Positions 28,825-37,504 of a DNA stretch of 64,000 bases are shown here, one piece after another (the first letter of the stretch is position 1; every line of letters begins with the position of its first letter). This DNA comes from a virus. The stretch is from positions 310,001-374,000 of IMG/VR virus record IMGVR_UViG_3300023179_000009, one strand, 5' to 3'. The position numbers and the translations under genes are program-made. The notes beneath the pieces were generated by a model. It worked only from the letters and a program-made list of their open reading frames with translations, was not told where the DNA came from and ran no database searches.

Positions 28825-29286
28825 ATGAACCGTTCCAAGTTTACTGTTACTCGCCAACACCGTTGGAGCGATGGTTTGAAGATTGTCGAAGTTTCGCAGG
28901 GCGGCGTTGACTATGCCAATCCTGATGCTCTCTGCAAGAAATGGCAGGGAGAGTTTGACGAATACACCGGCATGACTGCTGCTGTCGAGGCTGCAATCGG
29001 TATCGCCAAGGCTTGGCAGGAAACGACCACCGATCAAATCTTTATCGGTGTCGGTTTTACCCATGGTATGACGATGGAGTTTGATGCTCTCACCCTGAAT
29101 GATGAAACTTTCGATATGCTTCTCGAAAAGGCTGAGAAGTTTGACGCTGATTTGCCCCGGTGTGAGCATTGTGGCGACATTCTGACCGGCGAAAACTACG
29201 GTCACGAGTTTTCGGATGGATACTGCTTCTGCTCCGAGAACTGTGCCGAGAACGCTTATCACGAAATGTTGCAGGAAGAGGTCTAA
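28825..29286 (+). CDS. hypothetical protein with C-terminal zinc finger, 153 aa
   Basis: AGGAGAAGACC precedes the ATG. N-terminal alpha/beta domain, then CEHCGD and CFCSENC (residues 116-143) as a probable zinc finger. Function unknown. Confidence 0.75.
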   Translation: MNRSKFTVTRQHRWSDGLKIVEVSQGGVDYANPDALCKKWQGEFDEYTGMTAAVEAAIGIAKAWQETTTDQIFIGVGFTHGMTMEFDALTLNDETFDMLLEKAEKFDADLPRCEHCGDILTGENYGHEFSDGYCFCSENCAENAYHEMLQEEV

Positions 29287-29337
29287 TACCAACTAGGGGG
29301 GAGTAGGACATCTACTCCCCCCTTATCGGAGACAAAT

Positions 29338-29586
29338 ATGATTTTTCATTTATTCAACGGCGCTAAAACTAAAGAGGCTTGGAATCCCGAGAGCCCAGAG
29401 TTTATTGACGATTGGAAGCCGGAAGAACACACGATCAAATGCGATGCTGTCCAGGTCACCTACTGCGATCATGTCAAAGTTATTGCCGGTGACGATCTGA
29501 TCGAGTTTCACTGGGACAAAGACGGTTTCATTGAACACAATGGTGTTTTCTACGGCGATTTCATTGTAGACGTTGATACCAACTAG
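29338..29586 (+). CDS. acidic hypothetical protein, 82 aa, repeat-terminated
   Basis: GGAGACAAAT upstream. Beta-rich second half (VQVTYCDHVKVIAGDDLIEF). Ends Val-Asp-Thr-Asn-stop via the repeat. Unknown. Confidence 0.7.
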   Translation: MIFHLFNGAKTKEAWNPESPEFIDDWKPEEHTIKCDAVQVTYCDHVKVIAGDDLIEFHWDKDGFIEHNGVFYGDFIVDVDTN

Positions 29587-29604
29587 AAAATCAAAGGAGA
29601 CGCC

Positions 29605-29862
29605 ATGAACATCAAAACCTGTCGGTACGTTGAAGCAACAGAGATTTTCAAAGGATTCGGACTTGCTTGGGACGTTTTTATCAACAGTGATCCTGCCTGC
29701 ACATGGGGCGATAATAACCGCTCTATGGTAACTGCTGACGTTATTATCAACGCTCTGGAACAAAGCGATTTGAACGTCGGTAATGAAGCAAAGCAGGTGG
29801 AGCAAGTTGTCAAAATCCTCGATACTCTTGAGCCTGATGTCTACGTTGATCTGGAGAACTAA
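29605..29862 (+). CDS. hypothetical protein, 85 aa
   Basis: AAAGGAGACGCC precedes the ATG. Helical, acidic C-terminus (VEQVVKILDTLEPDVYVDLEN); Cys at 6 and 32. No family. Confidence 0.7.
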   Translation: MNIKTCRYVEATEIFKGFGLAWDVFINSDPACTWGDNNRSMVTADVIINALEQSDLNVGNEAKQVEQVVKILDTLEPDVYVDLEN

Positions 29863-29908
29863 TACCAACTAGGTGGCTGTGTCATCCCTTACCCAAAAGG
29901 AAAATATC

Positions 29909-30610
29909 ATGGACTACCAGACTGCATCTAACGAGTTGAATCGTGGCCGGAATGGTCGCCGCAAGGTAGACAACAATACCTATCTGTATCCCGTGAATGA
30001 TGGTATCGCCGTGCGACTTCACGCTACCGATGTGGTTGTTATTCACCCGGACAATACCTACACGCTCAATACGGGCGGGTGGCGTACCGTCACGACTAAG
30101 GATCGTATCAACAAGTTTTCACCCGCTCGTGTTTTTTCAAACAAGGGCATTTGGTACGCCGGTGAATATCCTTTTGTCGATGGCATCAAGGTTGACGCTA
30201 ATGGCATCGCCATCAACGCCGATAAGGAATCTAATAAAATCCAAAGATATAAGAACCGTCTCGATAAGATGGTTCGGGAATATATCAACGGATTTGCCCA
30301 TGACGCTTTTGAAAATGGTTTGCAGCAACCTAATAGCGGCGATTGCTGGGGTTGTCACTTTACCACTGATGGTAAGGATGATCCTATGGGAGTCGATCAT
30401 CTTTTGAGCCACTTCGAGGAAAAGTATTACGTTCCTTCGCTCCTATGGAAAGCGATCAACTCTCGTGGTTACTCGAATCCAGGTTTGATTTGGAGTTTGA
30501 TCCAGACCGACGTTGAAAAGGGGAACTTTCGCCTTTTGAATGACGTTTTGCGAGCCTATTTTCGCAAGAAAAAGCCTGCCTTGCTTGATATGATGATGAT
30601 GGTTGCCTAA
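29909..30610 (+). CDS. conserved hypothetical protein (LHATDVV / GWRTVTTKDRIN family), 233 aa
   Basis: AAAGGAAAAT precedes ATG at 29909. The stretch NTYLYPVNDGIAVRLHATDV, then TLNTGGWRTVTTKDRINKF, is a conserved pattern I recognise from phage and bacterial proteins of unknown function. A CWGCH segment (about residue 150) and HDAFENG helix follow. A TAATACTAACTAG variant closes the cassette. Confidence 0.7.
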   Translation: MDYQTASNELNRGRNGRRKVDNNTYLYPVNDGIAVRLHATDVVVIHPDNTYTLNTGGWRTVTTKDRINKFSPARVFSNKGIWYAGEYPFVDGIKVDANGIAINADKESNKIQRYKNRLDKMVREYINGFAHDAFENGLQQPNSGDCWGCHFTTDGKDDPMGVDHLLSHFEEKYYVPSLLWKAINSRGYSNPGLIWSLIQTDVEKGNFRLLNDVLRAYFRKKKPALLDMMMMVA

Positions 30611-30670
30611 TACTAACTAGGGGGATGTGAGCGATCACATCCCCCTAGTTTCTTTTCTAAGGAGCACATC

Positions 30671-30850
30671 ATGGCTGCGATTTTCGTTGATACTTTCGAG
30701 GAGCGTGTTGCCAACATCTTTGCCGGTCTGATGGTTGAGGATTTGGTTGGAGCAGAACCGAAGATTGTAAAGATGCTTATTGCTGCCAAGTATTTGATGA
30801 TCGTTGAAACCGAAGATGGCAAGCAAGTTGCACATTACAATACCAACTAG
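30671..30850 (+). CDS. small helical protein, 59 aa, repeat-terminated
   Basis: AAGGAGCAC precedes ATG at 30671. Three short helices (FVDTFEERVANIFAGLMVED). Ends Tyr-Asn-Thr-Asn with stop from the repeat. Unknown. Confidence 0.7.
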   Translation: MAAIFVDTFEERVANIFAGLMVEDLVGAEPKIVKMLIAAKYLMIVETEDGKQVAHYNTN

Positions 30851-30873
30851 GCTCATACCCGAAAGGAAAACAA

Positions 30874-31245
30874 ATGGCAACTGCATATCATCACAGTTTA
30901 TCTAGTGTGAAAAAGTGGGGCGGCGAAGTCAAAGATTATCTCGCCATCCATGAATGGTTTGACGCCAGCAAGGCTTTACACGGCGATTTTCGTCACCGTG
31001 CCTTGCGGCATCATGCCGAGGGAATCCAAATGGCAATCCTACTGTTTGGACACCCGGACGATCATACAATAACTGTAAGCACGGGACGCAAAGTTCCTGT
31101 GACATGGATAGGCGAACAGCACGTTATTGAGGATTGTGGATTCATCCCCACGTTCGGGGATTGGGCAATCCAGATTCAGCCCCAACCGTGGATGAATCAA
31201 CCTGTCAAGTTGAGCAAGATTCTTGAAAAGGAGAAAGTTGCATGA
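30874..31245 (+). CDS. DUF6915-like protein, 123 aa
   Basis: GAAAGGA upstream. Contains HHSLSSVKKWGGEVKDYLAI, HEWFDASKA, DFRHRALRHHAEGI and WIGEQHVIEDCGFIPT, which match the conserved core of DUF6915 as I recall it. His/Arg richness suggests an enzyme, but no reaction is known. Coupled to the next gene (ATGA). Confidence 0.75.
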   Translation: MATAYHHSLSSVKKWGGEVKDYLAIHEWFDASKALHGDFRHRALRHHAEGIQMAILLFGHPDDHTITVSTGRKVPVTWIGEQHVIEDCGFIPTFGDWAIQIQPQPWMNQPVKLSKILEKEKVA

Positions 31246-31457
31246 CCATCGACGATGCTATCAAACAACTTGAAAGCGAAAAGCAAGGCGGCACCAAAAA
31301 CATCATTTTTGCATGGTGGGATGCGAGTTGTTTTGGTCGTAAAGATGATGATGATTGGGGTGCTGTTTGTGATATTGTTGAAGATAAAATGGATTGGTCT
31401 GACGCCCACGACCAAATAACTGATCTAATCAACCTATCCGAAAGTGATACCAACTAG
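31242..31457 (+). CDS. hypothetical protein, 71 aa, repeat-terminated
   Basis: Overlaps the previous stop. IIFAWWDASCFGRKDDDDWG and DWSDAHDQIT form a motif seen in other small phage proteins of unknown role. Ends Ser-Asp-Thr-Asn-stop. Confidence 0.7.
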   Translation: MTIDDAIKQLESEKQGGTKNIIFAWWDASCFGRKDDDDWGAVCDIVEDKMDWSDAHDQITDLINLSESDTN

Positions 31458-31477
31458 ACAACCGAAAGGAACCCTAT

Positions 31478-31735
31478 ATGAGCAAAGATGGTTGGATACT
31501 TTGGGATTACGGTCAAGGCAAACCTTTTTACGACGGTATTCCCACGGTATACGATACAGAGCGTGAGGCTCTGCTAGAGATTGCCGATTATGTTTCAACT
31601 CGCATCGACGAGTTTGTGAGTGGTGATCGAGAAGAACTGGACACCGAGTGTGATGCCGTCGCTGTCCCAGTCACAGTGCATCCAGACGGTTTTATTAGCG
31701 GCGAAGATTTTGAATGGTCACCTAATACCAACTAG
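31478..31735 (+). CDS. acidic hypothetical protein, 85 aa, repeat-terminated
   Basis: GAAAGGAACC upstream. GWILWDYGQGKPFYDG then acidic helix and beta strands; ends Pro-Asn-Thr-Asn-stop from the repeat. Unknown. Confidence 0.7.
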   Translation: MSKDGWILWDYGQGKPFYDGIPTVYDTEREALLEIADYVSTRIDEFVSGDREELDTECDAVAVPVTVHPDGFISGEDFEWSPNTN

Positions 31736-31755
31736 AAGCACGAAAGGAGAAATCA

Positions 31756-31965
31756 ATGGCTTTTACAGCAGTGGGTTTTAGTGCTGAACACGAAGGTTTC
31801 TGTGCTTCTCGTAGTGTTGCCACTGATGTTCCACAGTCTGTTGCCGATTATCTGAAAGTAGAGTTTGGTCTGTATTTCGACCAGATTCTTCTGATGAAGA
31901 ACGGTGATGATTCGCCTGAAGTGGTTCATCACTGGAGTATCGGTGAGGAATACGACGAGCAGTGA
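31756..31965 (+). CDS. acidic hypothetical protein, 69 aa
   Basis: GAAAGGAG upstream. Beta start (FTAVGFSAEHEGFCASR), helix, acidic tail YDEQ. Cassette ends with TGA-repeat without hairpin. Confidence 0.7.
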   Translation: MAFTAVGFSAEHEGFCASRSVATDVPQSVADYLKVEFGLYFDQILLMKNGDDSPEVVHHWSIGEEYDEQ

Positions 31966-32012
31966 TACCAACTAGGTGTGCATGAGTTCGATAACCTCTT
32001 ATGGAGAAAACC

Positions 32013-32534
32013 ATGAGTGTCAATCTTGATCTGTTTCGTAGCACGAAGGGTCAGTATCTCCCGGCTGCTTGGCGTAAGCCGGTCAAGCCTGCGGCTGCTC
32101 ACAAGAGCCGGGAGTTGGTCAAGCGTACCAGCGGAATCTTTCGGGCTGGTATCGACTTTAGCCATCTCGGCATGATCGAGGAGGCGATTCGTGACGGTGA
32201 ACGTGGTGAAGTTGGCGAACTGCCGTGGGGCGAGTGGGAGAAAGATGGTTTTCCCTACTTTATTGCCCACAAGGGTAATCGGTACATTCGCCTGTATCCT
32301 CCGTATCGCCGGAACGACGAGGGCAAACTGGAGCCGTGTTGGGCTAATGCCCAACTGGTTGTTCAGTATTGGGTTGATGGAGTGGAAGTGGATCGTGACA
32401 CTTTCAAGTCTTTCTTGACTCCCAGCGATGCCAAGTCGATGGAAAATGACCCGCCTTGCATCACGGTCAACATCGACCACCTGGAAGTGCTTGGCGAGAC
32501 TGACCCGAATCGACCCCGGCGGCGTGCGGCTTGA
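32013..32534 (+). CDS. hypothetical protein, 173 aa
   Basis: GGAGAAAACC precedes ATG at 32013. Basic N-terminal 40 residues, then EAIRDGERGEVGELPWGEW and a beta-rich segment with RYIRLYPPYRR; GC-rich codons. Basic tail RPRRRAA. Large hairpin follows the repeat. Confidence 0.7.
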   Translation: MSVNLDLFRSTKGQYLPAAWRKPVKPAAAHKSRELVKRTSGIFRAGIDFSHLGMIEEAIRDGERGEVGELPWGEWEKDGFPYFIAHKGNRYIRLYPPYRRNDEGKLEPCWANAQLVVQYWVDGVEVDRDTFKSFLTPSDAKSMENDPPCITVNIDHLEVLGETDPNRPRRRAA

Positions 32535-32605
32535 TACCAACTAGGGGGGTGTGAATAACACCCCCCTAGTTTCTTTTATGAAACTTGACATAAGAAAGGA
32601 CTTAT

Positions 32606-32866
32606 ATGTGTAAGTGTGCTTTTACAACTTGGGATCTTTTGGATTCTATCAACAAGCGTCGTGCAAAACTTGGCTTGGATGAAATGCCATATCAAAATAT
32701 GCTCATGTTTTACCGAGTAATCCAGCCATTTCTTCCTCCTGATACTATCATTGGACGTTCTTACATCTTTCGCAAGGGCAAGATGCGTCGTATCGTAGCG
32801 GCGCTGTATAAAAAGCCCTATCGAAAAGTTCCACGAGTTGATTGGTACTCTTGGAAGGTTGCCTGA
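32606..32866 (+). CDS. basic hypothetical protein, 86 aa
   Basis: AAAGGAC precedes the ATG. Helical start with CKC, later PPDTIIGRSYIFRKGKMRRI; basic and possibly DNA-binding (a winged-helix-like layout). Unknown. Confidence 0.65.
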   Translation: MCKCAFTTWDLLDSINKRRAKLGLDEMPYQNMLMFYRVIQPFLPPDTIIGRSYIFRKGKMRRIVAALYKKPYRKVPRVDWYSWKVA

Positions 32867-32910
32867 TACCAACTAGGGGGGTGTGAATAACACCCCCCTA
32901 GTGGAAACAT

Positions 32911-33210
32911 ATGCTACCTCTCGCCGTAGTAGATGGAGTAACAGCCCAGCCGTGTGTAAATAGCGGGTATTGTTGCAAACAACGCCCTTGCCCGTTTGGC
33001 GAAACTCTCCCCAACCAAACCGTTTGTAAACACTTGGAACCAATGAATAATGAAGGACACCCCCGGTACACTTGTGGCATCGCAGCGTTCATTATCACAC
33101 AGCCCGGTTGGGAAATGTCTCCAGCCTTTGGGGCGGGATGTAGCAGTACCATCGGCAACCGAGATCGACAGATTATCCTTAGAGAACTTCGCTCTCAAAA
33201 GCATGGTTGA
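32911..33210 (+). CDS. Cys-rich protein, likely metal or Fe-S binding, 99 aa
   Basis: CVNSGYCCKQRPCPFGE, a downstream C, then YTCGIAA, and SPAFGAGCSS: seven to eight Cys in a fixed pattern known from small phage proteins of unknown function (N-S-G-x-C-C-K ... C-P-F-G). GGAAAC precedes the ATG, which sits directly after the hairpin's CTAG. Confidence 0.7.
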   Translation: MLPLAVVDGVTAQPCVNSGYCCKQRPCPFGETLPNQTVCKHLEPMNNEGHPRYTCGIAAFIITQPGWEMSPAFGAGCSSTIGNRDRQIILRELRSQKHG

Positions 33211-33385
33211 AGGTTTGATATTTTTCATCATGAGCGGTGATTGTATCAAACTTGCAATGTATCGTGCCGAACACACTTGTATGCAAGCGGGTTTAGATCC
33301 CGAGGAGTTCATGCCGATTATTCAATCGGTCATGAATAACTTCCAGTCAACAACCAAGAAAAACCCGATGAGTTCCATGTTCTGA
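33203..33385 (+). CDS. small helical protein, 60 aa
   Basis: Overlaps the previous gene by eight bases. MVEGLIFFIMSGDCIKLAMY then EHTCMQAG; Met-rich end. Helical; unknown. Confidence 0.6.
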   Translation: MVEGLIFFIMSGDCIKLAMYRAEHTCMQAGLDPEEFMPIIQSVMNNFQSTTKKNPMSSMF

Positions 33386-33418
33386 TACCAACTAGAACAG
33401 AACTTTGGAACACAAAAC

Positions 33419-33449
33419 TTGACACAACCGATATAAGGGATATAATCGG
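33419..33449 (+). promoter_or_regulatory. sigma-70 promoter with inverted repeat
   Basis: TTGACA (33419-33424), 16 bases, TATAAT (33441-33446). CCGATATAA and TATAATCGG arms form a near-palindrome (33428-33449) over spacer and -10, a likely repressor site. One of three promoters in the window with the same TTGACA-16-TAtAAT geometry and overlapping palindromes. Confidence 0.75.
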
Positions 33450-33468
33450 TTTTTATTGGAGAAATCAA

Positions 33469-33741
33469 ATGAATGAATGGCCTTATGGTGATTACATCTA
33501 TAAAAGCAATCACCAGGATAAGTTCATAAAGAAGTTCCCCAAAAAGGTACGACCATATCTACATAAAGTTCTAATGTATTTGGAACTTGAATATGGCGTT
33601 CATGTAAAACTATTGAGTCCTGCCGCCATAGCCATGACCGATGGTGTTCCTTGGGGCGGCAAAACCGTTCCTGAATCGGCTCGTTTGATTATGGAAGGTT
33701 TATGGCAGCAAGGTTACCCCAGACCGGATTTTGAAGAATAA
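33469..33741 (+). CDS. hypothetical protein, 90 aa
   Basis: GGAGAAATC upstream. Contains HQDKFIKKFPKKVRPYLHKV, PAAIAMTDGVPWGGKTVPES; mixed fold, basic N-half. Expressed from the promoter just upstream and followed by tRNA-Glu. Confidence 0.7.
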   Translation: MNEWPYGDYIYKSNHQDKFIKKFPKKVRPYLHKVLMYLELEYGVHVKLLSPAAIAMTDGVPWGGKTVPESARLIMEGLWQQGYPRPDFEE

Positions 33742-33773
33742 ATACTAACTAGAGGACTGCTCAACTTTTAAAT

Positions 33774-33845
33774 GCCCCGTTCGTATAGAAGTTAGTATAT
33801 CGGGCTTTCATCCCGAAGACGCCGGAGCGTTACCGGCACGGGGTA
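33774..33845 (+). tRNA. tRNA-Glu(UUC)
   Basis: Acceptor GCCCCGT/ACGGGGT, D arm region TTCGTATAGAAG like bacterial tRNA-Glu, anticodon stem TCGGG/CCCGA, loop CTTTCAT (anticodon UUC), T stem GCCGG/CCGGC with an unusual T loop AGCGTTA in place of TTCGAxT, discriminator A. Confidence 0.85.
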
Positions 33846-33848
33846 CTT

Positions 33849-34436
33849 TTATACTTGATTGTGTTTGATTACTTTTTTGCAAAGTTCGAAAAACTCCTCT
33901 ACCAAAAGATCGCCTTTGGCTTGATTTGCTTCTCTGCAAGCAATTTGACAATTATTCAAAGAATCATCTCCCCCTCTAGACCTGGGGACAATGTGATCTA
34001 GGTGATAAGACCTGGGTTTATTTAAATTTATAGGTATTCCCGTCAAATAGCATACTGGGTTTTTTCCTATTTTTTCAAGTAAATCTTTTGATGAAAACAT
34101 AAATTCTCCATATGTTGTGTCTTTGTTTTGAAAAAAACGGGCCATTTTAATTCTCAATCTCTTAATTATTTTTTCATTATCAATTTTGTCTTGTTTTGAT
34201 AAGTTATAATGTTCATTTGTGGCTTTGTTTACAAGCGAGCAAAAACGATTTATTTTGAACTGTAGAGGATTTATCTTTCTTCTTTTGTTGTTGCGAGCAA
34301 GGCTTTTTTCTTTCTGGCCTGCCCCACAATGAAATGAAATAGTTCCCTTTGAACACCCCAAGACATTTTCGATATAATTGTAAGAATGACCTTGACTTCT
34401 TAGTTCGATTATTTTATTCTTAAATTCTCCATACAT
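33849..34436 (-). CDS. HNH endonuclease, 195 aa
   Basis: N-terminal HTH (SYNYIENVLGCSKGTISFH, about residues 18-36), C-terminal HNH module: PVCYLTGIPINL, then YHLDHIVPRSRGGDDSLNNC and CREANQAKGDLLVEEFF. All HNH residues (His-Asp-His ... Asn ... Asn) are present. ATG at 34436 is chosen; a TTG at 34454 is possible. It lies tail-to-tail against tRNA-Glu, a typical homing position. A+T-rich relative to the array, suggesting insertion. Confidence 0.85.
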   Translation of the reverse strand: MYGEFKNKIIELRSQGHSYNYIENVLGCSKGTISFHCGAGQKEKSLARNNKRRKINPLQFKINRFCSLVNKATNEHYNLSKQDKIDNEKIIKRLRIKMARFFQNKDTTYGEFMFSSKDLLEKIGKNPVCYLTGIPINLNKPRSYHLDHIVPRSRGGDDSLNNCQIACREANQAKGDLLVEEFFELCKKVIKHNQV

Positions 34437-34532
34437 AACACTTGAACTCCCCAAGCATATATAAGCCTGAGGAATTCAAAAAAAGTTGCCCGATACCAAC
34501 TAGAACACCAGTTCGGTACTCTGGAGTATGTC

Positions 34533-35123
34533 ATGCTTGTTATAGGTGATGTTCACGGTCATCATGCCGACTATCTCGACTTGATTGATAATGTCGAAAC
34601 TTCTGTGCAGGTCGGTGATTTTGGACTTAGTTGGGAAATACTAACTAAGGCTAATGTCGATCCAACAAAGCATCGTATCATTGGTGGCAATCATGATAAC
34701 TACTCTGTGGCTCATACCTTTCCTCATTATCTTGGGGATTTTGGCTTGGTCACTCACGGAGGAGTAACTTTCTTTTTCGTGAGAGGCGAGCGCAGCGTTG
34801 ACGCCCACCTGCGAACAGAAAACATTAGTTGGTGGCGTAACGAAGAACTTGACATGGCAACGGCATATAACGCTGTTGCGGCATATGAGGCATCTCAGCC
34901 TGATATTGTTATAAGTCACGGTTGTCCTGCGGATGTTCTTCCTTTTTTTGTAACCAATCCATCCAAGTATCATCCCAGCAGAACAGCACAGTTGCTCGAT
35001 GTGATGCTAGAGATTCATCGGCCACAGTTGTGGCTTTTTGGTCACCACCACACGAGTGAAATTCTTACAGATCGTGGCACAGTATTTCAGTGTCTCAACG
35101 AACTAGAAACTGTGAATATCTAA
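34533..35123 (+). CDS. calcineurin-like metallophosphoesterase, 196 aa
   Basis: The five metal-binding motifs are in order: GDVHG (5-9), VGDFG (27-31), GGNHD (51-55), SHG (about 129), FGHHH (168-172). This identifies a two-metal phosphoesterase. Substrates in the family range from phosphoproteins to 2',3'-cyclic and dinucleotide phosphates; which applies is unknown. Confidence 0.88.
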   Translation: MLVIGDVHGHHADYLDLIDNVETSVQVGDFGLSWEILTKANVDPTKHRIIGGNHDNYSVAHTFPHYLGDFGLVTHGGVTFFFVRGERSVDAHLRTENISWWRNEELDMATAYNAVAAYEASQPDIVISHGCPADVLPFFVTNPSKYHPSRTAQLLDVMLEIHRPQLWLFGHHHTSEILTDRGTVFQCLNELETVNI

Positions 35124-35150
35124 TACCAACTAGGATATCAGGAGGACCAC

Positions 35151-35501
35151 ATGAAAGATCACGGTTGGACTAGGTGCAAAGATCAACTGCCCGAACCGGG
35201 CCAAATCGTTTATTACTTCGGGCCTTACATCGGCATTGGAATCGGCCGATTTGACCCGACGATACAAACTCAATGCTGTCACGAGGATGAAAATGGCCAC
35301 ATTGTTTACGAAGAAATGTCGCAGAAACTTATCGACATGATCAACCACAACAAGTTCATCAACAATAACTTTGGTGTGGTTGATGCTGATGATGCCCCCT
35401 TCTGGCGTGAATACGATGAAAAAGACGCCAAGGGTTGGTGCCCGATTCCTCCCGATTACATCACTCTCGAAGAAAGGTTGGAAAAAGATGCGCAACGATG
35501 A
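35151..35501 (+). CDS. hypothetical protein, 116 aa (weak DUF551 likeness)
   Basis: Opens GWTRCKDQLPEPGQIVYYFG and ends with a KGWCPIPPD element; this 'W-x-x-x-D-x-LP-x-x-G ... W-x-P-x-P' layout recalls DUF551, a family common in phages. 14-base overlap with the next gene. Function unknown. Confidence 0.65.
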   Translation: MKDHGWTRCKDQLPEPGQIVYYFGPYIGIGIGRFDPTIQTQCCHEDENGHIVYEEMSQKLIDMINHNKFINNNFGVVDADDAPFWREYDEKDAKGWCPIPPDYITLEERLEKDAQR

Positions 35502-35643
35502 AAAGCCCCAGTTTGATCCTGATAGCGACGATGAGTACGACTATCTGAAGGAAAACTGGGTTCTCGGTGACGAACCTATGACCGAAGCCCAACGCCGAGA
35601 AAATGAAGCGTGGGATGAAGAGTGTCGCCGCAATAAGTGGTGA
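35488..35643 (+). CDS. acidic small protein, 51 aa
   Basis: ATG at 35488 inside the previous gene's end with AAAGG upstream. Very acidic (FDPDSDDEYDYLKENW), then a charged helix. Closed by TGATACTAACTAG. Confidence 0.65.
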   Translation: MRNDEKPQFDPDSDDEYDYLKENWVLGDEPMTEAQRRENEAWDEECRRNKW

Positions 35644-35686
35644 TACTAACTAGGTGGGTGTTATCTTCACTTCACAGGAGTTTCAA

Positions 35687-36001
35687 ATGGATCTTGCAAC
35701 CAGCAGCAATCTGAACGAACTGATCCGAAAGACAATCAAGCAAGAATGCGCTCCGGTAGATGTCCGTGCTCGATTTGTCGAGATGCTCGATGATTCATGG
35801 GCTGAGAATGATTTCCTCCGGACGTTTCATCTTACAGCCTCGACCGTAATCGAGGAATGTGATCCGACGATGTTTCAGCAGGAACTGCTGAACTTCACGG
35901 ACTCGTGCGATGATCTTATCGAGATCGACGAAGAGTATTACGACCGTGAGGCGGTAGAGTCTGTCAAGGCCGAACTGATTCAAGAGATCGAAAGCCTCTA
36001 A
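35687..36001 (+). CDS. acidic helical protein, 104 aa
   Basis: AGGAG precedes ATG at 35687. Four helices, net negative (CDDLIEIDEEYYDREAVESV). No family. A GAACAAGGTGAGTGA hairpin follows the repeat. Confidence 0.7.
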   Translation: MDLATSSNLNELIRKTIKQECAPVDVRARFVEMLDDSWAENDFLRTFHLTASTVIEECDPTMFQQELLNFTDSCDDLIEIDEEYYDREAVESVKAELIQEIESL

Positions 36002-36066
36002 TACCAACTAGGAACAAGGTGAGTGAATCACTCACCTTGTTCCTACCTTTATGAAAGGAAGCGATT

Positions 36067-36390
36067 ATGACTTTTGATCGTTGTTGTGAACTTGCCAATG
36101 AAGGTGTTCCAGGTGTGCTGATCGACTTTTGCGGCTATGAAGTGCCGCACAGCATCCACCGGCTCACGAAGAAAGTTCTTCGTCGCCTGAAGCGTGATGG
36201 CATCGTTGTGGTCAACTATGACGATAGTTTCGGTCGAGTTGCTGCCGAGGAACTTGAGGACATCGCCGGTGCGATTGGACTCACGTTCGCCCATGTGAGG
36301 AATCATCAGTTCGTCATCGCTGATGAGGACGGCGGCAAGATCAAGGCCATGGAACTCGAAAGTACCGATCAGGACTTCGAGAACACCTAA
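36067..36390 (+). CDS. hypothetical protein, 107 aa
   Basis: GAAAGGA upstream. Central segment VLRRLKRDGIVVVNYDD, strands and helix; layout alpha/beta. Ends FENT-TAA-repeat and hairpin. Confidence 0.7.
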   Translation: MTFDRCCELANEGVPGVLIDFCGYEVPHSIHRLTKKVLRRLKRDGIVVVNYDDSFGRVAAEELEDIAGAIGLTFAHVRNHQFVIADEDGGKIKAMELESTDQDFENT

Positions 36391-36443
36391 TACCAACTAG
36401 GGGGGAGGTAACACTCCCCCCTAGTTTTTTTCGAAGGAACATC

Positions 36444-36767
36444 ATGAACCTTTATTCCGCCGCCGATTACCACACAACAAAGTCCATGCACACTCTTTCG
36501 TGGATTTACGCCCACGGTGAAGCCGAAGATTTCATGCGTCATGATGTGCTTTTGACTCCTTATCCGGTGATTCGCCCGGAACCGGGACTGTATAGTGTCA
36601 CACTGCACAATCCTCAAGGTAAAGCCAAACAGGCTTTTATGTTCGTTTGGAAATATCAAGTTTCAGATGTCAGGGGGTTGGTTGTGCTTGGTGATGATCT
36701 CGAATCGGTGGATCACTGTTGTTCAATATTCAGAAAGGCGTTTGTCACTTTGTTTGATACCAACTAG
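36444..36767 (+). CDS. hypothetical protein, 107 aa, repeat-terminated
   Basis: AAGGAAC upstream. His-rich start (YHTTKSMHTLSWIYAHG), beta C-terminal half; ends Phe-Asp-Thr-Asn-stop from the repeat. Unknown. Confidence 0.7.
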   Translation: MNLYSAADYHTTKSMHTLSWIYAHGEAEDFMRHDVLLTPYPVIRPEPGLYSVTLHNPQGKAKQAFMFVWKYQVSDVRGLVVLGDDLESVDHCCSIFRKAFVTLFDTN

Positions 36768-36803
36768 AGCATTGTTCGATCACCCTCACTAAAAGGAATC
36801 AAC

Positions 36804-37193
36804 ATGATCAACGAAGCCTTCTTCAGTATCTGCCGGGATGCCAAGCCTGCTGTGAGCGGCTACGTCAGCCTGTATATGAATGTTCCCTACTACGGTGGCC
36901 CAGAGGAGGGCGGTTGGTGGGGCAGCGATACGGTGCTGGTGGCTCATCATCACTGTGGCAACGAAGTCGAAGCCGAGGCGGTCAAAATCAAGGTCGAGGA
37001 ATATGCTCGTGAACTGAGCGATGATGCCCGAAAGGATTTTGGTCGTGCTTGTCTCGCTCAGTGTGAATGGCTTGAAGCAAGGGGGCTCGATAGTGATAGC
37101 CTGCCCGAAGTGGACGGCGAGGTGAGTTACTTTGTGGTAGTTGAGGAAGTTCCGGGCGAACACGCCTCACGGGGTTGTCGTCACTACGAGTGA
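36804..37193 (+). CDS. hypothetical protein with GGPEEGGWWG motif, 129 aa
   Basis: AAAGGAATC upstream. YYGGPEEGGWWGSDTVLV then HHHCGNEVEAEAVK: a distinctive motif shared by phage proteins of unknown function. His triplet and Cys may bind metal. Confidence 0.7.
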   Translation: MINEAFFSICRDAKPAVSGYVSLYMNVPYYGGPEEGGWWGSDTVLVAHHHCGNEVEAEAVKIKVEEYARELSDDARKDFGRACLAQCEWLEARGLDSDSLPEVDGEVSYFVVVEEVPGEHASRGCRHYE

Positions 37194-37238
37194 TACCAAC
37201 TAGGCCGCTGTTCCTTCACACCAACCGAAAGGGAAACC

Positions 37239-37454
37239 ATGATCATCAACGGAAAAGTTGAAACGATTGACGATTTCATCGCTATGGTTGATCGGGTAGT
37301 GAGTCGCAAGACTGGCATGAGCGTGCATGATCTTCCTGATTTCGCTTTTTGCGATTATTTCGAGGAAGATATGGATTACGAGGACGCCAAAGAAGCGGCC
37401 CGTGATTGTGCTTGTGAAATATTGGCCGATCTTGGTTTCGATGAAGACGAGTGA
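37239..37454 (+). CDS. acidic helical protein, 71 aa
   Basis: GAAAGGGAAACC upstream. Helical, acidic (CDYFEEDMDYEDAKEAARDC). Unknown. Confidence 0.7.
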   Translation: MIINGKVETIDDFIAMVDRVVSRKTGMSVHDLPDFAFCDYFEEDMDYEDAKEAARDCACEILADLGFDEDE

Positions 37455-37504
37455 TACCAACTAGATCGGTGTTCCTTCCCTCTATCTCTTGAAAGGAGAT
37501 TCAT

